Made by a program: the position numbers and the translations under genes
Shown: positions 43,900 through 55,978 of the stretch, in pieces
Layout of the letters: every line of letters begins with the position of its first letter
How positions within the stretch are numbered: position 1 is the stretch's first letter
Assembly (NCBI GenBank): GCA_026826555.1
Contig: JAKSZT010054399.1
Coordinates: 2,724,781-2,788,780, forward strand
From: Tolypeutes matacus
Taxonomy: Eukaryota; Chordata; Mammalia; Cingulata; Chlamyphoridae
Direction of reading: 5' to 3'
Length of the DNA stretch: 64,000 nt
The notes under the pieces: generated by a model
Database searches by the model: none
Seen by the model: only the letters and a program-made list of their open reading frames with translations
What the model was told of the DNA's origin: nothing

Positions 43900-44260
43900 A
43901 AGCATCTTAAAAAAAAAAATGTATTTTTTATATCAATGTTACAAGTTAACTCAGTTAACACAAGAGAACTACAAAAACAAATCTGCTTTAGTCAGTGGTT
44001 ACACTCCCCCCTTATGTTTGTTCATTGCTCAGTCTTGAGGGACTTGGGACAATGTCCACTCTGCTCAGGCTGAAAAGGGACATAGATATCATGGGACAGA
44101 GGAATGGAATTGTTTCTCTTGCAGCTGAAGACACTCCTTGCTTGTGGGATGGGGCTGGTCCATCATCGGCCTCCACTAGTTGACCAGGGCAGGCTTGAAG
44201 CCCTGGAGAACAGGAGTTGGCCACATATCTGCTGGTTGCTGTGCTCTTCACCTCTATCTT
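43900..44260 (-). repeat. L1 3'UTR fragment, older relative of 52895-53650
   Basis: TTCATTGCTCAGTCTTGAGGGACTTGGGACAATGTCCACTCTGCTCAGG...GGAATTGTTTCTCTTGCAGCTGAAGAC can be aligned to 53370 onward (TTCATTCCCCAATTCTGAGG...GATGTCCACTCCACC...CTTGCTTGCAGTTGTAGAC). I read it as a diverged antisense copy of the same L1 3'UTR lineage. Confidence 0.5.
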
Positions 44261-44699
44261 TTTGTTGTTTTCTGGCCGCAACCTTGATGCTTGGGTAATA
44301 CCAAGAGTTTGACAAAGCCTTCCTACTTGCTCTGTCAGTGGTTTTGAATCTTTAACTTCCTCTCTTCTCACCTCAGTCTCTGGGGCTCATTGTCTGAAGT
44401 GTGAGATCCTGGATTTTACAGCTGGACGGGTCCTTAGCTACTTAACCCAACTCCCTCTTTTCACCAATGAGGGAACCACTGCCTAGAATACTTAGTGCCG
44501 TCTCCACATCTCCACGGTGGCCAAGTCAGTTGGGGAGGGGGAAGAAAGTTCACACTTGTGTCTAGATAAACATATTCACTGGAGCTTGTGACAGGGATTG
44601 GAGTCATGAAGGCCGAAATACTACCTGAAGACCCTCCTCATTGGCTGGCTTTTGCCTTCAAGCACATGATTTGCAATGACTGGACAGAAACCAATTAAT

Positions 44700-45060
44700 T
44701 AATTCAACTCATAGTTATTGATTGCCACTAAGGGCAAAGTTCAATGCTATATGCTTTGGGAAGGACAAATATGAATAAGAAATGGCAGCCATCCTCAAGA
44801 AACCTACTCTCTAGGAAAGAGTGTGACATATATACAAATGATTTGTATGGGTTTTGTCGACATTATATACAAGATAGAAAACTATAAGTTCCTCAAGAGG
44901 GCTATGCATAAAGTGTATTTGCATATAGAAGAAGGAAACTACCTCTGGCTGAGCAGTATCAGGGAAAATGTCAAGGCAGAGGTAAATATTTAAAATGGAC
45001 TGAGGACAGATGATATTTGGTCATGTAGGACTGGTGGCAAATGGCATTCAGAAGGAGGTA
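44700..45060 (+). repeat. old repeat (family Y)
   Basis: TCATAGTTATTGATTGCCACTAAGGGCAAAGTTCAATGC...GGCAGCCATCCTCAAGAAACCTACTCTCTAGG follows the same ancient pattern as 38720 and 23815, continuing to GGCAGAGGTAAAT. Confidence 0.5.
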
Positions 45061-45079
45061 TTGTGCTTTTTGTGTGCTT

Positions 45080-45235
45080 TGTCTCAAACTATGAGATGGA
45101 TATTGCTATTTCTAGCTCACAAATGGGGAAACTGAGGTTTGGAGAGGTTAAATAACTTGTCCAAAGACACTCATCTAACAAGTGGTGGAATTGAAGATTG
45201 CACGTGGCTCTGTCTGATTCTAGTTAGTGTTAGCA
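45080..45235 (+). repeat. MIR SINE
   Basis: ACAAATGGGGAAACTGAGGTTTGGAGAGGTTAAATAACTTGTCCAAAGACACTCATCTAACAAGTGGTGGAATTG is a clear MIR core and 3' half. Confidence 0.95.
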
Positions 45236-47919
45236 GTAAGCCCAATTGGTAGGCTATAAAAAATGGTAAAGGAACTATATTTGGATTTAAAGGACATGAA
45301 TAGCAAATTGTAGTACCAAATTCCTAGAAAAGTCATCAGGAAAAATGAAGACACCCAAATTTCTGGGGGGGGAAAATGCTGTTATCACATTCTCACTAGA
45401 TCAGAGATCTATAAACTTTTTTGATCCAAACATCCCCGTTAGTAAATTTTTGAGCATATCCTCTCAGTATAAGTATACTTATTTATTCTTACATTATTTA
45501 TTTATGTATATATGCCATCATCCTGAATATGTTATGAATTTTATAAAGCATACATAAAATAAATATAAAATGGTGGAGGTAAAAATAAAAAGAGGCTTTT
45601 AAATATTTATCATTAAGCTTAGTAAAGTTTTGTAAATCCTGGATTGGGAATCACATGACTTTAAATCTAGTTGAAAACACTCTTGACGTCAGTTTTCAAA
45701 GCTTGCAGGCTTTTCTTTTAATATCTTGTTAATCATGACAATTTCATACCAACATTAATTAGCTAAGATCTCAAGACACAATGGGCTGATCATGGGTATA
45801 AGTCCTTATTTTAATTGCATTTTAAAAATGATTTTGAGCATTCTTATTGGCTGGTCTATTGAAAATTAAATCTTTTTTTTTTTTTTTCAACCTTGACACG
45901 TGACTGATGAACAATGTGCTAAGGGTGAGGCAAACGTCAGCTCTGGCATTCTTATTATTGTTTGCTTGGGCTTATATTATCGTAGTAGTTTTAACCTGTG
46001 GATTCTTTCCTTGAATCACTTAAAGTACTTTTCACTTTTTGAGGGTTAATTTCGTTAAAATTAGGTATTATAATACATACCACCACTTAACCAGGCACAA
46101 GTACATAGAAAAGTGCTATAATATGTCAAAAGCAAAGGAAGATGAGCATGCCACCTCATCTTACTGTTATTCTGGAAATAGTTTTCCTCGGGAAACCTCA
46201 TCTATCTTAAGTATTACAGATTGGGTGAAAACACCAGGTTAAAATATTTGTTGAGCTTAATTAAACAAAACCACACACCTAATTGTGGCCCAATAGTCTA
46301 AATTCCTCCTGGGTTCTGTTACTGCTGAACCCTCAAAACTGTATACATTGTCCATTTCTTCCTATCACTTAAGACTATGGAGAAAAATTTGAAAGAAGGA
46401 GGGAACAAAAGTATTCAGATAATGTCATTTCATCTAGAAAAATCTGAGGTGTGACTCCTGGAGTCCCTCTGAATATAACTAACTAAATGCTGCTCTAAGA
46501 GGAAGGTGTACTTCACATGCATAAATATTCATTATTTCTATATATTAGGGCTGAAGAACTCAAACATTTACAGAAAATTAAATCCTATTTTCATTAAAGC
46601 TCTCAGGTTCAGAATCCTTAAGGTGGCTAGCCCTGACATTTAATTTGGAATCTACTCCTTTCTTCCTTCTGTTGACCAAAGAAATACTGGGAAAATATGG
46701 GAATTGTCTGTTTACCAAAGTGATACCTATCTATGTCCAAGTATGCTAAACCAAACTCTAGAGCCCTGTGGATGAAATATCTACCTCCTCTGTTAAGGCC
46801 ATCAGGTTCAATTCCTGCTGGGATGCTAGTTTTTTCAATTAAATTTCCATTAACTTTTTGCCTCTGTGTCATTATACACTAATTCGTATGTGCTGCAAAG
46901 ATGAAAGAGTAAAAAGAAATATCTGATTCATGCATCATGTTGCTGACAAGTGAAATGTGACAATGACAACTTTTTAATGTGGGAGATAGGGAAGCCGGCA
47001 AGGGGACAGATCTTTTAGACCCGACACTGACCATGGCAGAGGAGGGGTGGCAGCTGCAGCAGGAAAGGCAATTTGGAAGATAGTGATCTTGTGGCTGAAG
47101 CTTTCAGGGTTCAAAACACTGGGATGTGGGGAAGGAGCTGTGCAGAGAGAAGAGGTTGTGGTGAGCCTGAAACATCAGGGAATCTGAAATACTGGAGCAG
47201 GCTGTTCTTGGGGGACACATTGGGAGGGAGAGGAGATGGAGGGGTGCTGACCATTTAGGACAAGCTGTTTATGAATGGGGTAAGACAAGCCATTTTCACT
47301 AAAAGAAAGAAGAAACAGGACATGTACAGGTGACCCACTTGATTAACAAACATATTCTTAGATGACCTGAAGTTCAAGTAACAATATATAAAATATCTAG
47401 AAAAGAAGGTGGCCAAAAGGTGCAAACAAACAGCTCATGTATCTATACCTAGAAATGGTAAGGGTTCCAGGGCCTTGAAGACAGGGAGAAACAGACAAAG
47501 GTAACAATTTTGCAAGAAAAGGAAAGACAAAAAGACAAAAACCCAAAGCAAACAAAAAACAAAACGTGCTTGCTAGTGGGTGGGGGTGGAGAAACAGTGA
47601 TAACTGATGCTCAAGAGGGCTAGCTTTTAATAAAGGGCCCATATTCTTTCATGTTTTCATGAAAATAAGAGTAAATGGTTTTTAGAATTCTGGTTTGCAA
47701 TCCTTACCAAATAAGCTTGGACATAAGTTAAAACAAAATAAAATAAAACAGAGGCAAAAGAGATTAAGGGCAATTTAGTTATGAGGGGCTTGTCTGGTTT
47801 TATGTTTGGGGCATCCAAAGGACATGAAATTGAAAAATTATTCCCTGTTTTATTTAAGAACACAAAGTAAAATGCAAACATTTTACAAAGTAAAATATAT
47901 GTACATACAAATGCCCATA
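45236..47919. other. AT-rich, nothing recognised
   Basis: About 2.7 kb without a named repeat or gene. A lone box B-like GGTTCAATTCC occurs at about 46806 without a matching box A. Open frames are short and motif-free. Confidence 0.35.
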
Positions 47920-47978
47920 CATGTGTGTATATATATATATATACCTATGTGCACATTTATGTGTATATATATATGTGA
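47920..47978. repeat. TA/TG microsatellite
   Basis: TGTGTGTATATATATATATATACC...TGTGTATATATATATGTG. Confidence 0.9.
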
Positions 47979-48029
47979 TTGTTTATAAAAGAAAAAAGTA
48001 CACTCAATTTTCAATATTCATAATAATGT

Positions 48030-48255
48030 CTATAATTTATTGACTGCTTACTGTTCCCTGCACTGTTTTAAACATTGTACATTTATTATCTGGGTTAATC
48101 ATCACAATTACTCTATTAGGAAGGTATTCTTTGTCCCCATTTTACAGGTGAGAAAACTGAGGCACAGAAGTTCAAGTCCAAATTCACAAGGTAGGTAAGT
48201 GGTAGAGCTAGGACTGGAACTAGGCATTCCAACTCTAGAGCCTGTGTTTATAACC
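48030..48255 (+). repeat. MIR SINE, nearly full length
   Basis: TTATTGACTGCTTACTGTTCCCTGCACTGTTTTAAACATTGTACATTTATTATC...CCCCATTTTACAGGTGAGAAAACTGAGGCACAGAAG...GGTAAGTGGTAGAGCTAGGACTGGAACTAGG covers most of MIR in order. Confidence 0.96.
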
Positions 48256-48744
48256 TCAACTCTGTGGAATGGCAGTTAATAATAATAAAAAATTACATCT
48301 GGAATAGGTTTAATATTTTTATTTGAATATAACTTTGTGTGATGTTCTGAGAATATCCTCAATAAAATAGTGAAGCCCAAATGGAAATTAAACAAAGAGG
48401 TGACATGGATTCAGGTGGAACAATTTCTTCTCTTACTGCTGGAAAGAAACCACACCACTTCTTAGAAGGACGCGAAACATGGTTGAAGGTAAAATGGGCT
48501 TATCTCGGCAAGGCTTCTGGTTAATTTCTGACCTCAGCTTGTGCCCCCTCCCCCCCACGTGCACACTGTGCGTCTCTGGTGGCCTGCTAGAGTCTACTCT
48601 GGAGCCTCGTCACCTCCACGGATGCACTGACAGCTTGAAGGCACCTTGTGTCCTGTCCACGGACTCTGGCTTGAACAGTGAGTTGGCTTCTGCTGTGTGG
48701 GCACTGGCATCTCATAGGAACCTGGCCCTGCTAAGTCGTTGTGT

Positions 48745-49150
48745 TGGTTAGGAATGCATTTGGCCCCAAGTGACCGAAAATCCAGCTCACGGTAGCTTAA
48801 ATAAACGAGGGTTTATTTTTCTCCTGTAATGAGAAGTCTGGAGCCAGGCAGCTGCTGGTATTGGTTTAGCTGCCCAACATTATCTACACTGGAGCCACGG
48901 CAGCTCCTCCTTGGCCGTCCTCTCATGTCTGCAGTGTGGCAGTTGCAGCCCCAAGCATTCAAAGGTAGGAAAACGCGGGGGGCAGGTAGCAGCAGCCCCA
49001 GCCATTTCTTTTATCATGAAAGTGAATCCTAAAGGACCCTGTGCCCTTAACTTGCCCCTCTACCCTCCAAGGGCTTGAATAGGGCTGGGTCCTGCCTAGC
49101 TGCAAAGCAGGCTGGGGATGTATTGGGGCTGCCAGGGAGAGGGAGTGAGC
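48745..49150 (+). repeat. old unassigned repeat (family X, copy 3)
   Basis: TTGGTTAGGAATGCATTTGG...ATAAACGAGGGTTTATTTTTCTCCTG...AGTCTGGAGCCAGGCAGCTGC...CCTCTCATGTCTGCAGTGTGGC fits the same ancient family as 5385 and 23010. I cannot name it. Confidence 0.45.
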
Positions 49151-50241
49151 GTTGAGTAGCTAATCGATGGCGTTCGCCCCAGCATCTCAGTAGATCTTCT
49201 AATTGAAGGGAAAGTCTGAATTACAATTGTGTAATACATAATAAAAAACTTTCAAGCTCATACTGTAAGTCAAATGGGTCTAAATCATTTATTTTTCTCT
49301 TATACCACTTTTATAACATGCCATTCTATCCATTTAGCCCTAAAAGCTTATTGAAAATATTCATTTCTATTGTCCCCAAAGAAATGACTTCTCAAGCAAG
49401 GGTAAACTTCAGTTTGGGTCCTGGCCACTTGATCTCAAATTCTAAAACATTGTATTTCAAACTAGTCAGCTTTTATTATACTCATTTCAATCTCTGCTCA
49501 CTTAGATGAGATTTGCAGAGTAAAGTTCAGATAAATTTATCTTTTTTGTGGAACTTTTAAAAAGTTAGCATTCACTTACTATGTTTCATGTTTTACTAAC
49601 TAGTATGCATTCTTGGAAATATAAAATGCATTTGAAACAGAATTATGCAGTCTAATTTCACATAGGAAAAATAACTCATATGAATTATGTTGCTACAAAA
49701 AATTCAATCTGTAAAAAAAGAGGAAAAGTTAAAGTGCATTTGTGAAAAATAAAATAATGTTTTTAAAGGATAACTAATAATGAAAAGGAACAGAGAGATG
49801 GAGGACAGTGCACCAAACTATTGGTGGTGGGTTTTCTTGGATCAAGTGGCCATACATCAACCATCTGCACTGGACAGCATGGGAGTGGAAGAGGTGCTGC
49901 TAATAATTCTACAGGATGAGAGCCTCAAACGGGCACAGTTTCAGGCAAACCAGACTGGGTGGTCACCCTCATTGGATGTAGGTTTGAATACAGGCTCAAA
50001 AATTATGAATTGAATATTTATGAGAAACTTTCATCATTTGTAAAGTGTTTTTTGTTACATGTTGGATTTTGTCAAGCTTTGTATTACATACGTAATTTGA
50101 AAAAAAGTCAATAGAGATTGTACGGATAATGTGAGACTTAGGCTTTAAAAATATTCAGAAATTTAAAACCATTAAAAAAAATCAGTGCCACCGTTTCACA
50201 GAGCAAACTGCAGTTGATGGCAGTTTCAGCCCTTTGCTTTT
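49151..50241. other. AT-rich, nothing recognised
   Basis: No repeat family or exon was recognised. Confidence 0.35.
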
Positions 50242-50584
50242 TTAAAAAGATTTATTTATCCGCCCCCCCCCCATTGTTTGCGCTCACTCTCTGTTCTCTG
50301 TGCACTGTGTGCTGTCTGTGTCTGCTCATCTTCTTTTAGGAGGCACCGGGAACTGAACCCGGGACCTCCTATGAGGGAGGGAGGCACTCAATTGCTTGAG
50401 TCACATCCTCTCCCAGCTCATTATGCTTCTTGTTGTGTCTCCTCATTGCATCATCTCATTACATCAGCTCACCAGGCCAGCTCTTGGTGTCAGCTTGCTG
50501 CTTTGCTCATCTTCTTTGGGAGGTACCGGGACCTCCCATGTGGGAGGTGGGCGCCCATCTGTTTGAGCCACATCTGCTCCCCTT
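50242..50584 (-). repeat. dimeric DAS-SINE
   Basis: Two tRNA-like units on the minus strand: GGGGAGCAGATGTGGCTCAAACAG near the right end, and a second unit with box B GGTTCAGTTCC near 50347-50357. The tail is (AAATAAAT)-like, after a C-rich stretch. The target-site duplication is AGCCCTTTGCTTTT (50228-50241) and AGCTCTTTGCTTTT (50585-50598), with one mismatch. Confidence 0.94.
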
Positions 50585-50629
50585 AGCTCTTTGCTTTTGT
50601 AACTTATTTTTAGTCCTTCATTCTGTTCA

Positions 50630-50835
50630 AGTAATGCTTATTAAATGCCTATGAGATATCAGTAGTTATATTACTGTGCCTCTTAATCCTTATAATGACT
50701 CCATGAAGTAAGCATTCTTACTCCAAACTTTCAAAATCATTTACCTCTGCAAGGTGAGGTGACCTGCCCCAAATCTCATGCCTGGTAAGTGACACAGTCT
50801 GGATTCATAACCAAGTCTCCCTTAATTCCGTGGCT
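50630..50835 (+). repeat. MIR SINE
   Basis: TTATTAAATGCCTATGAGATATCAG...CTCTTAATCCTTATAATGACTCCATGAAGTAAGC...GGTGAGGTGACCTGCCCCAAATCTCATGCCTGGTAAGTGACACAGTCTGG follows MIR. Confidence 0.85.
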
Positions 50836-52139
50836 ATTTTGAGGATTCTTATTTAACAAAGATTATCTTTACTCTTTAAAAAATGTGCTGCATTCTTAAG
50901 TACGCATTTTATTACATTTCAGGGCCTAATTTATTTCCATAGGAATGCCCCTCTAATTTTATAATGGTAGCAGTGGGCAAATAAAAGAGGTTATGTGGCA
51001 TTTTGCTTTATAGCTAGCTCTGTGGGAGATGTGTAAGAATAGTAAGCCTAGGATTTAAAGACAAGAAAAAAGTTAGAAGTGAAAAAACATTATTATCACT
51101 TTAAGATATCTGAAAGTAGAAAAGAAATTTTCTTTCTAACAGAACCGTGAACTCTTCCACAATACTACTCCTTGTAAAGTAGATGTGATACAAGACAAGA
51201 AACATCCCATAACCACCAGAGGACTTTGTTCATTACTCGTGTCCCAGAGATATTGCTATAAATGACCTAACTTATAAAGAAAAAATTATGCGAAACTTTA
51301 TGGTGAGGATCCCATGTCTTTCTTACAGATTTAGGTATAAAATACATATATTTTCAGTTCCTGGTCAATCTATCCAGTACTAAAATATGCCAGAAATGAA
51401 TAGCAGCTGTTTAACCATGTACAGCAACACGACACAACTTTCAGGACAGGAGGCAAAGATGAATTATGCTGATAGGCTGTGAAGTGGCAACGTTATTTTT
51501 GCCTTTTCTTCTAGCCATCAGTCTTGAGTTCCCCATCACCCACTCTTTTTAAGCTGAAAAATGCAAAATAGCTCAATCCATTTATTTCCCTTAAGTTCCC
51601 TTAAAATAAAACATCAGAACTGTAATTTGCTAAACATATTTCATCCCTCGTGACAGTCACGGAATAGAGTTATAGTTGGTGAAATCTCTCAGCGTCTGCT
51701 TGGCTGTTATTGCATGAAGAAGGTCTGTTTTGGCAAGATGTGTTGATCAAGAGCAATTCAAAACTGTTTCATTCGTAGTAATGATGTATTTTTGTCCTAT
51801 AGCAGCTCTCAATTGTCTATGGCAACGACAAAGACTATTGATCTACATGCTCAAAACAATGAATTGATCCAGCCAGTTGGGTGAAGGCCAAGAGGGAAGT
51901 GGATTAAAAAGAAACTCTTGAATTTATGTGAGTCAGTTTGGTGGCTCCAATTCCAATGGAAAATGTCTCCGTTGGTGACTACAGCAACAGTTAAACTACT
52001 GGACATAGTTACTAAGCAGTTGAGGGATATGCAGCTCTTGACTCATCTATGATTCTGACGATGTAGTTTGGTATCACCAAGAATTCATTCTCTTATTCGG
52101 AAGAGTAAGTCATATTCATGAGACAAACCACTTTGCTGA
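50836..52139. other. repeat-free block, nothing coding recognised
   Basis: About 1.3 kb with no recognised repeat and no long open frame. It is moderately AT-rich, with some retained CpGs (51650-51700, 51820-51830). Absence of repeats is weak evidence for constraint. Confidence 0.35.
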
Positions 52140-52335
52140 ATGTTTCCAAATACATAATTTATTTCCTGTTATCTCCCAAGTGCCTTAAGAGGAAAGCATG
52201 ATTATCTCTATATTAAAAAGGAGAAAGCCATGGCTCAGAGAGGTTAAAAAGTCATCAACTAAAAAATAGCTGACTAAGTTTGATCTTAGGATACTGGCCT
52301 CCAAGTTCATAGTTGTTTTCTTTAGACCACTGCTT
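52140..52335 (+). repeat. MIR SINE
   Basis: TTATCTCCCAAGTGCCTTAAGAGGAAAGCATGATTATCTCTATATTAAAAAGGAGAAAGCCATGGCTCAGAGAGGTTAAAAAGTCATC, then a GGATACTGGCCTCC tail, follows MIR. Confidence 0.75.
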
Positions 52336-52894
52336 CTCAGAGGCTGTGTACACCTGAGTTAAAGCAAAAACTCTTGTGGATGGATGGTAGGCTCAAAGGC
52401 AGCCAGTGGATTGTAAGCCTCAATTGTTGGCAGCCCTGAAAAAGTATAGGATCAGTGATCATTGGCTCAACAAATGATCCTACATCTCATTCCCGAAGTC
52501 CTGTAAAAAGTGTGAGCTTTTGGTGGTAGCTTCTCCAAACTGTTTCCAAAGAATCATATTTGGTCTTCTCTAACTCTACTAGTCCACTGATGCCCCAAAC
52601 CCCATTACCCCTATTATGATGTGGAAAATTCACTTGTCAGATGGAAAAGGAGCACATATTTCAGATCCTAACTTATTACCTAGATAAACTTAAGTTTGGT
52701 TGGCTCCAAGCCTTCTTTTTAGATCTTCTTTACTTCCTCCTTCCTCTTCCTCCTATGACCCTATTTCTCATACGGTAGTAGACATTGTGAAAGCAATGAA
52801 TAAAAACACGAGCATCCCCTGACAGAGCAGTCCTTCCTGTAGTATCTCTAGTTTGATGTCAACTTCAGAGCACTTGAGTTTGTGTCTCATTTCT

Positions 52895-52929
<35 letters not shown>

Positions 52930-53650
52930 TATTTTTCAAAGGTACTTAGATTACATAAATGTTACATAAAAAAAATATAGGGATTCCCATATGCCCCGCT
53001 CCCCATACCTCCCACATTTTCCCACATTAACAACATCCTTCATTAGTGTGATACATTCATTACAATTTGATAAATGCATTTTGGGGCATTGCCACTGAGC
53101 ATGGATTATAGTTCGCATTGTAGTTTACTCTCTCTCCCACACAATTCTATAGATTATGGGAATATATATAATGGCCTATATCTGTCACTGCAACGTCATT
53201 CAGGATGATTCCCAAGTCCCCAAAATGCCCCCATATTTTACCTGTTTTTCCCTCTCCTTACCCTCAGAGCTTCAGTGGCCACTGCCTCCACATCAGTGTT
53301 GTAATTTCTTCCATTGCTAGAATCACAACAAGTCTATAGTAGAATACCAGTAAGTCCACTCTAGTCCATAGTTCATTCCCCAATTCTGAGGATTCTGGGA
53401 TGGTGATGTCCACTCCACCTCTAATAGAGATGGGGCTTTGATCCCATACAGCCGATGGATGGGACTCTCTTGCTTGCAGTTGTAGACTCTCTCATTTCCT
53501 TGGTATGGTTATTGTCCATCCTCACCTCCTTGTTAATTGTCCTGGGTGAGTCCAATGAACTGGAGAGTAGGTGTTACAACTCCGCTGAGGCTCAGGGCCC
53601 AGCTGGCACATGGACAGCCCAAAGATTTAAGTGTCTTGGATGTACACCTA
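52895..53650 (-). mobile_element. 5'-truncated L1 3' end, xenarthran lineage
   Basis: About 756 bp, beginning on the plus strand with a T-rich/A-rich junction (the 3' tail of a minus-strand element). It is bracketed by a perfect 14-bp target-site duplication TGTGTCTCATTTCT (52881-52894 and 53651-53664). The body resembles the armadillo L1 3'UTR: CCCACATTAACAACATCCTTCATTAGTGTG, GAGCATGGATTATAGTTCGC and TTGCTTGCAGTTGTAGAC. The intact duplication and low decay mean it is younger than the L1M fossils nearby. No ORF2 sequence remains. Confidence 0.9.
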
Positions 53651-53664
53651 TGTGTCTCATTTCT

Positions 53665-54149
53665 ATCCCTTATTAGCTGTGGCATCTTGACTAGCCCCTC
53701 TCTAGATTAAAAAAAAAAAAAATGGCTAGCATTATAGGTGTCTTGTGAGAATAAATTGGGATGGTATAGATGGGAGCAGTCTGGAAGTTACAAGATGCTC
53801 TGTAGGCTGTTTGCTACCTCCTTCCTCTGGGGCCAGTTACCCTAGAGATCCTCCACTTTTGATAGATTTGCCAAAATAGTGATAAAGCCACACTGGGACC
53901 TGAAATGACTTGAGGGATCCTAATTCCAGTGTAAGTGAAAATTCTTGCCCGGGGATGGTAGGATTCTCTTTTCTTGCTCCCACAGTACCTTGTATCTCCC
54001 CAAAGTACTGTAGTACTTACCTTTGAAATTGTGAATATGTGTTGACATGTCTATTCTCTCTCCTCAAGAAAAAGGAGCCAGTCTTAGTCATCTTCGTATC
54101 ACCATTGCCTCACATTCAGCCTGACACCCAATCAGCACTCATTCAGACT
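53665..54149. other. no recognisable repeat
   Basis: Contains an A run at 53709-53722. Nothing else was recognised. Confidence 0.35.
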
Positions 54150-54218
54150 TTAATAATGATGGTTAATCTTCTCTGAGCGTTTACTCTGGGTCTGTTTTAA
54201 ATGCCTTACATATCATCT
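54150..54218 (+). repeat. MIR SINE, 5' half (split)
   Basis: TTCTCTGAGCGTTTACTCTGGGTCTGTTTTAAATGCCTTACATAT is the MIR 5' half. The reading continues at about 54731 with TTAATTCATTTATAGTCTTCATGACAATG, after about 510 bp of LTR sequence. Confidence 0.75.
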
Positions 54219-54467
54219 TAGTTTCCTAGGGTTGCCATAACAAATTACTACAAACTTAAAGCAACAGAAATTTATTGCCTCACAGTTTGGTAGGCCTGAA
54301 GTCTGAAATCAAAGTGTCGGCACAGCCATACTTTCTCTGAAGCCTCTAGGGAGGAATCCCTTCTTGAGCCTTCCTAGCTTCTGCTCCAGCCAGCGACCCT
54401 TGACTTGTATCTGCGTAACTGCAGTCTTTGTCGCCATCTTCACAGGGCCTTCTCCCCTGTGCCTCGA
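54219..54467 (-). mobile_element. MLT1-type LTR fragment, antisense
   Basis: Plus strand CTTAGTTTCCTAGGGTTGCCATAACAAATTACTACAAAC...TTGCCTCACAGTTTGGTAGGCCTGAAGTCTGAAATCAAAGTGTCGGCACAGCC is the reverse complement of the MLT1 3' part. It lacks the 5' part and passes directly into a second LTR-like segment. Confidence 0.88.
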
Positions 54468-54730
54468 TTAGTCAAGATTCTCCAGAGAACCACAGAAACA
54501 GAGACTTATTTTAAGGATCTTGCTCAGACAATTGTGGGGGGAGGGTGGCTTGCAACTCAAATTTACAGGGCAGGAAACTCAGGCAAGGGTTGATATTATA
54601 GACGAGGCAGAATGTCTTCTTCTCAGGCCTTCAAGAGGTTGGATGAGATACCTCCAGGGCAACATCTAGACATCCAAACAACGAGGCTCCATAAACCTAA
54701 CCCAGATGATACATGAAGTTAACCACCACA
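54468..54730 (-). mobile_element. second LTR-like segment, antisense
   Basis: GATTAGTCAAGATTCTCCAGAGAACCACAGAAACAGAGACTTATTTTAAGGATCTTGCTCAGACAATTGTGG...GAGGTTGGATGAGATACCTCCAGGGCAACATCTAGAC...GTTAACCACCACA matches a common placental LTR-like repeat reading TTCTCCAGAGAAACAGAACC and AAAATTAACCATCACA. The subfamily is not certain. Confidence 0.7.
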
Positions 54731-54930
54731 CATATATTAATTCATTTATAGTCTTCATGACAATGATAAAATATACATTTTCTTATCCTCATTTTATGGA
54801 TGCAGGAACTGAGAAGCAGGGATATTAAGTAACCTGCCCAAGGTCATGTAGCTCACACGTGGCAGATTCAGGATGTCTGGGATCGGAAACCAGAAGCTCT
54901 GATGCCAGAGACTGCACTAAACCACTGTTT
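54731..54930 (+). repeat. MIR SINE, 3' half (split)
   Basis: TCATTTTATGGATGCAGGAACTGAGAAGCAGGGATATTAAGTAACCTGCCCAAGGTCATGTAGCTCACACGTGGCAGATTCAGG completes the MIR begun at 54150. ACATAT and CATAT flank the intervening LTR DNA. Confidence 0.9.
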
Positions 54931-55849
54931 TTCCTGCTTTTAAGAAATAAACATCATTGTGAAAAAAAGGACAGTAAAGGAAGACATAACTAAGAGAAAA
55001 AGTATTATTCCCTTTATTATTTTTTATATAAACATAATTCTACCTCCTAAAGATAACTGCACTTAGCATTTTCCCTCATTCTGTGGGTGGTATTTTGTAT
55101 TGTTGAGTTTATACTGTAAATGGAATTCATGGCATATAGATTGCTTTTAGCATATCATAGTCATTTGCAATGACAAAAATATCCTCGCACAAATGGGTGT
55201 ATCATTATTTACTCAAACATTCCCTTATAATTGCGCACTGTTTTTTTTCTTCTCCCTTTTAAAAGGATTCTCTGATGAACATTTTTGTCTATAAACCTTT
55301 TGTATGGATCATATTTTTGTGTGGTTCCCAGAAAAGGATATGATTGAGATTTTTGAATACACATTGCCAAATTGCTTTCTGCAAAGATGGTCCCAGTTCA
55401 CACACCCCCACGGAGGCCAGTTTCTCAACATCTTCATCAGGCTTAGATGTAGAGCAGGTTTTGAAGGAGACAGAGTGCAGAGACTTGAGGCTTCTGGGTA
55501 GGGAGAAGGAGCCAGCACCAGGGAAGAGTGAGTTACAGATGTTACATTGACAAGCAGGACTGGCCTTTAGGCCCCTTGCTCTGGAGGGATACTCATCGCT
55601 CTAGACGAAGTGAAAAGAAACAAAGGCTGCCCAAAGCAGAAGTGGAATCCTATGGGCTCTGGCTGCACCTCCATTTTGGCCTCAGGACCTGAAACTGCTC
55701 CAGTCTTGCTGAGTATTAGGCCTTACTTTGTTCATCAGCAGGATGCTGATATTGTCTTAGATGTTGACTGAAGAATAAGGAAACACCTTTCAAAGGCAAA
55801 GCAGCCCATCAAGAAAATATTCTTAAAATTATATCTCTTGGTGTATGTG
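54931..55849. other. no recognisable gene or repeat
   Basis: The phrase at 55060-55400 (TAAATGGAATTCATGGCATATAG, AACATTCCCTTATAATTGCG, GGATATGATTGAGATTTTTGAATACACATTGCC) is reminiscent of an old L1 3' region but too worn to call. Confidence 0.35.
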
Positions 55850-55912
55850 TGCGCTTGAAGGTGCACGTGTGTGTACGTGTGTGTGCATGTGTGTGCATAC
55901 ATAGGTATGTGT
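55850..55912. repeat. GT-rich microsatellite
   Basis: Interrupted GTGTGT/GTGCAT units over about 60 bp. Confidence 0.85.
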
Positions 55913-55978
55913 GCCATGGTTGTGGCGATAAGGGAGGTTGATCAGTTAGAAAACTGTTGTCATTAAGAAGAAATCAGG

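Noticed and set aside
46795..46872. tRNA gene suggested by a box B-like GGTTCAATTCC
   Set aside because: No box A at the right spacing and no cloverleaf stems. It is either chance or a very worn SINE.
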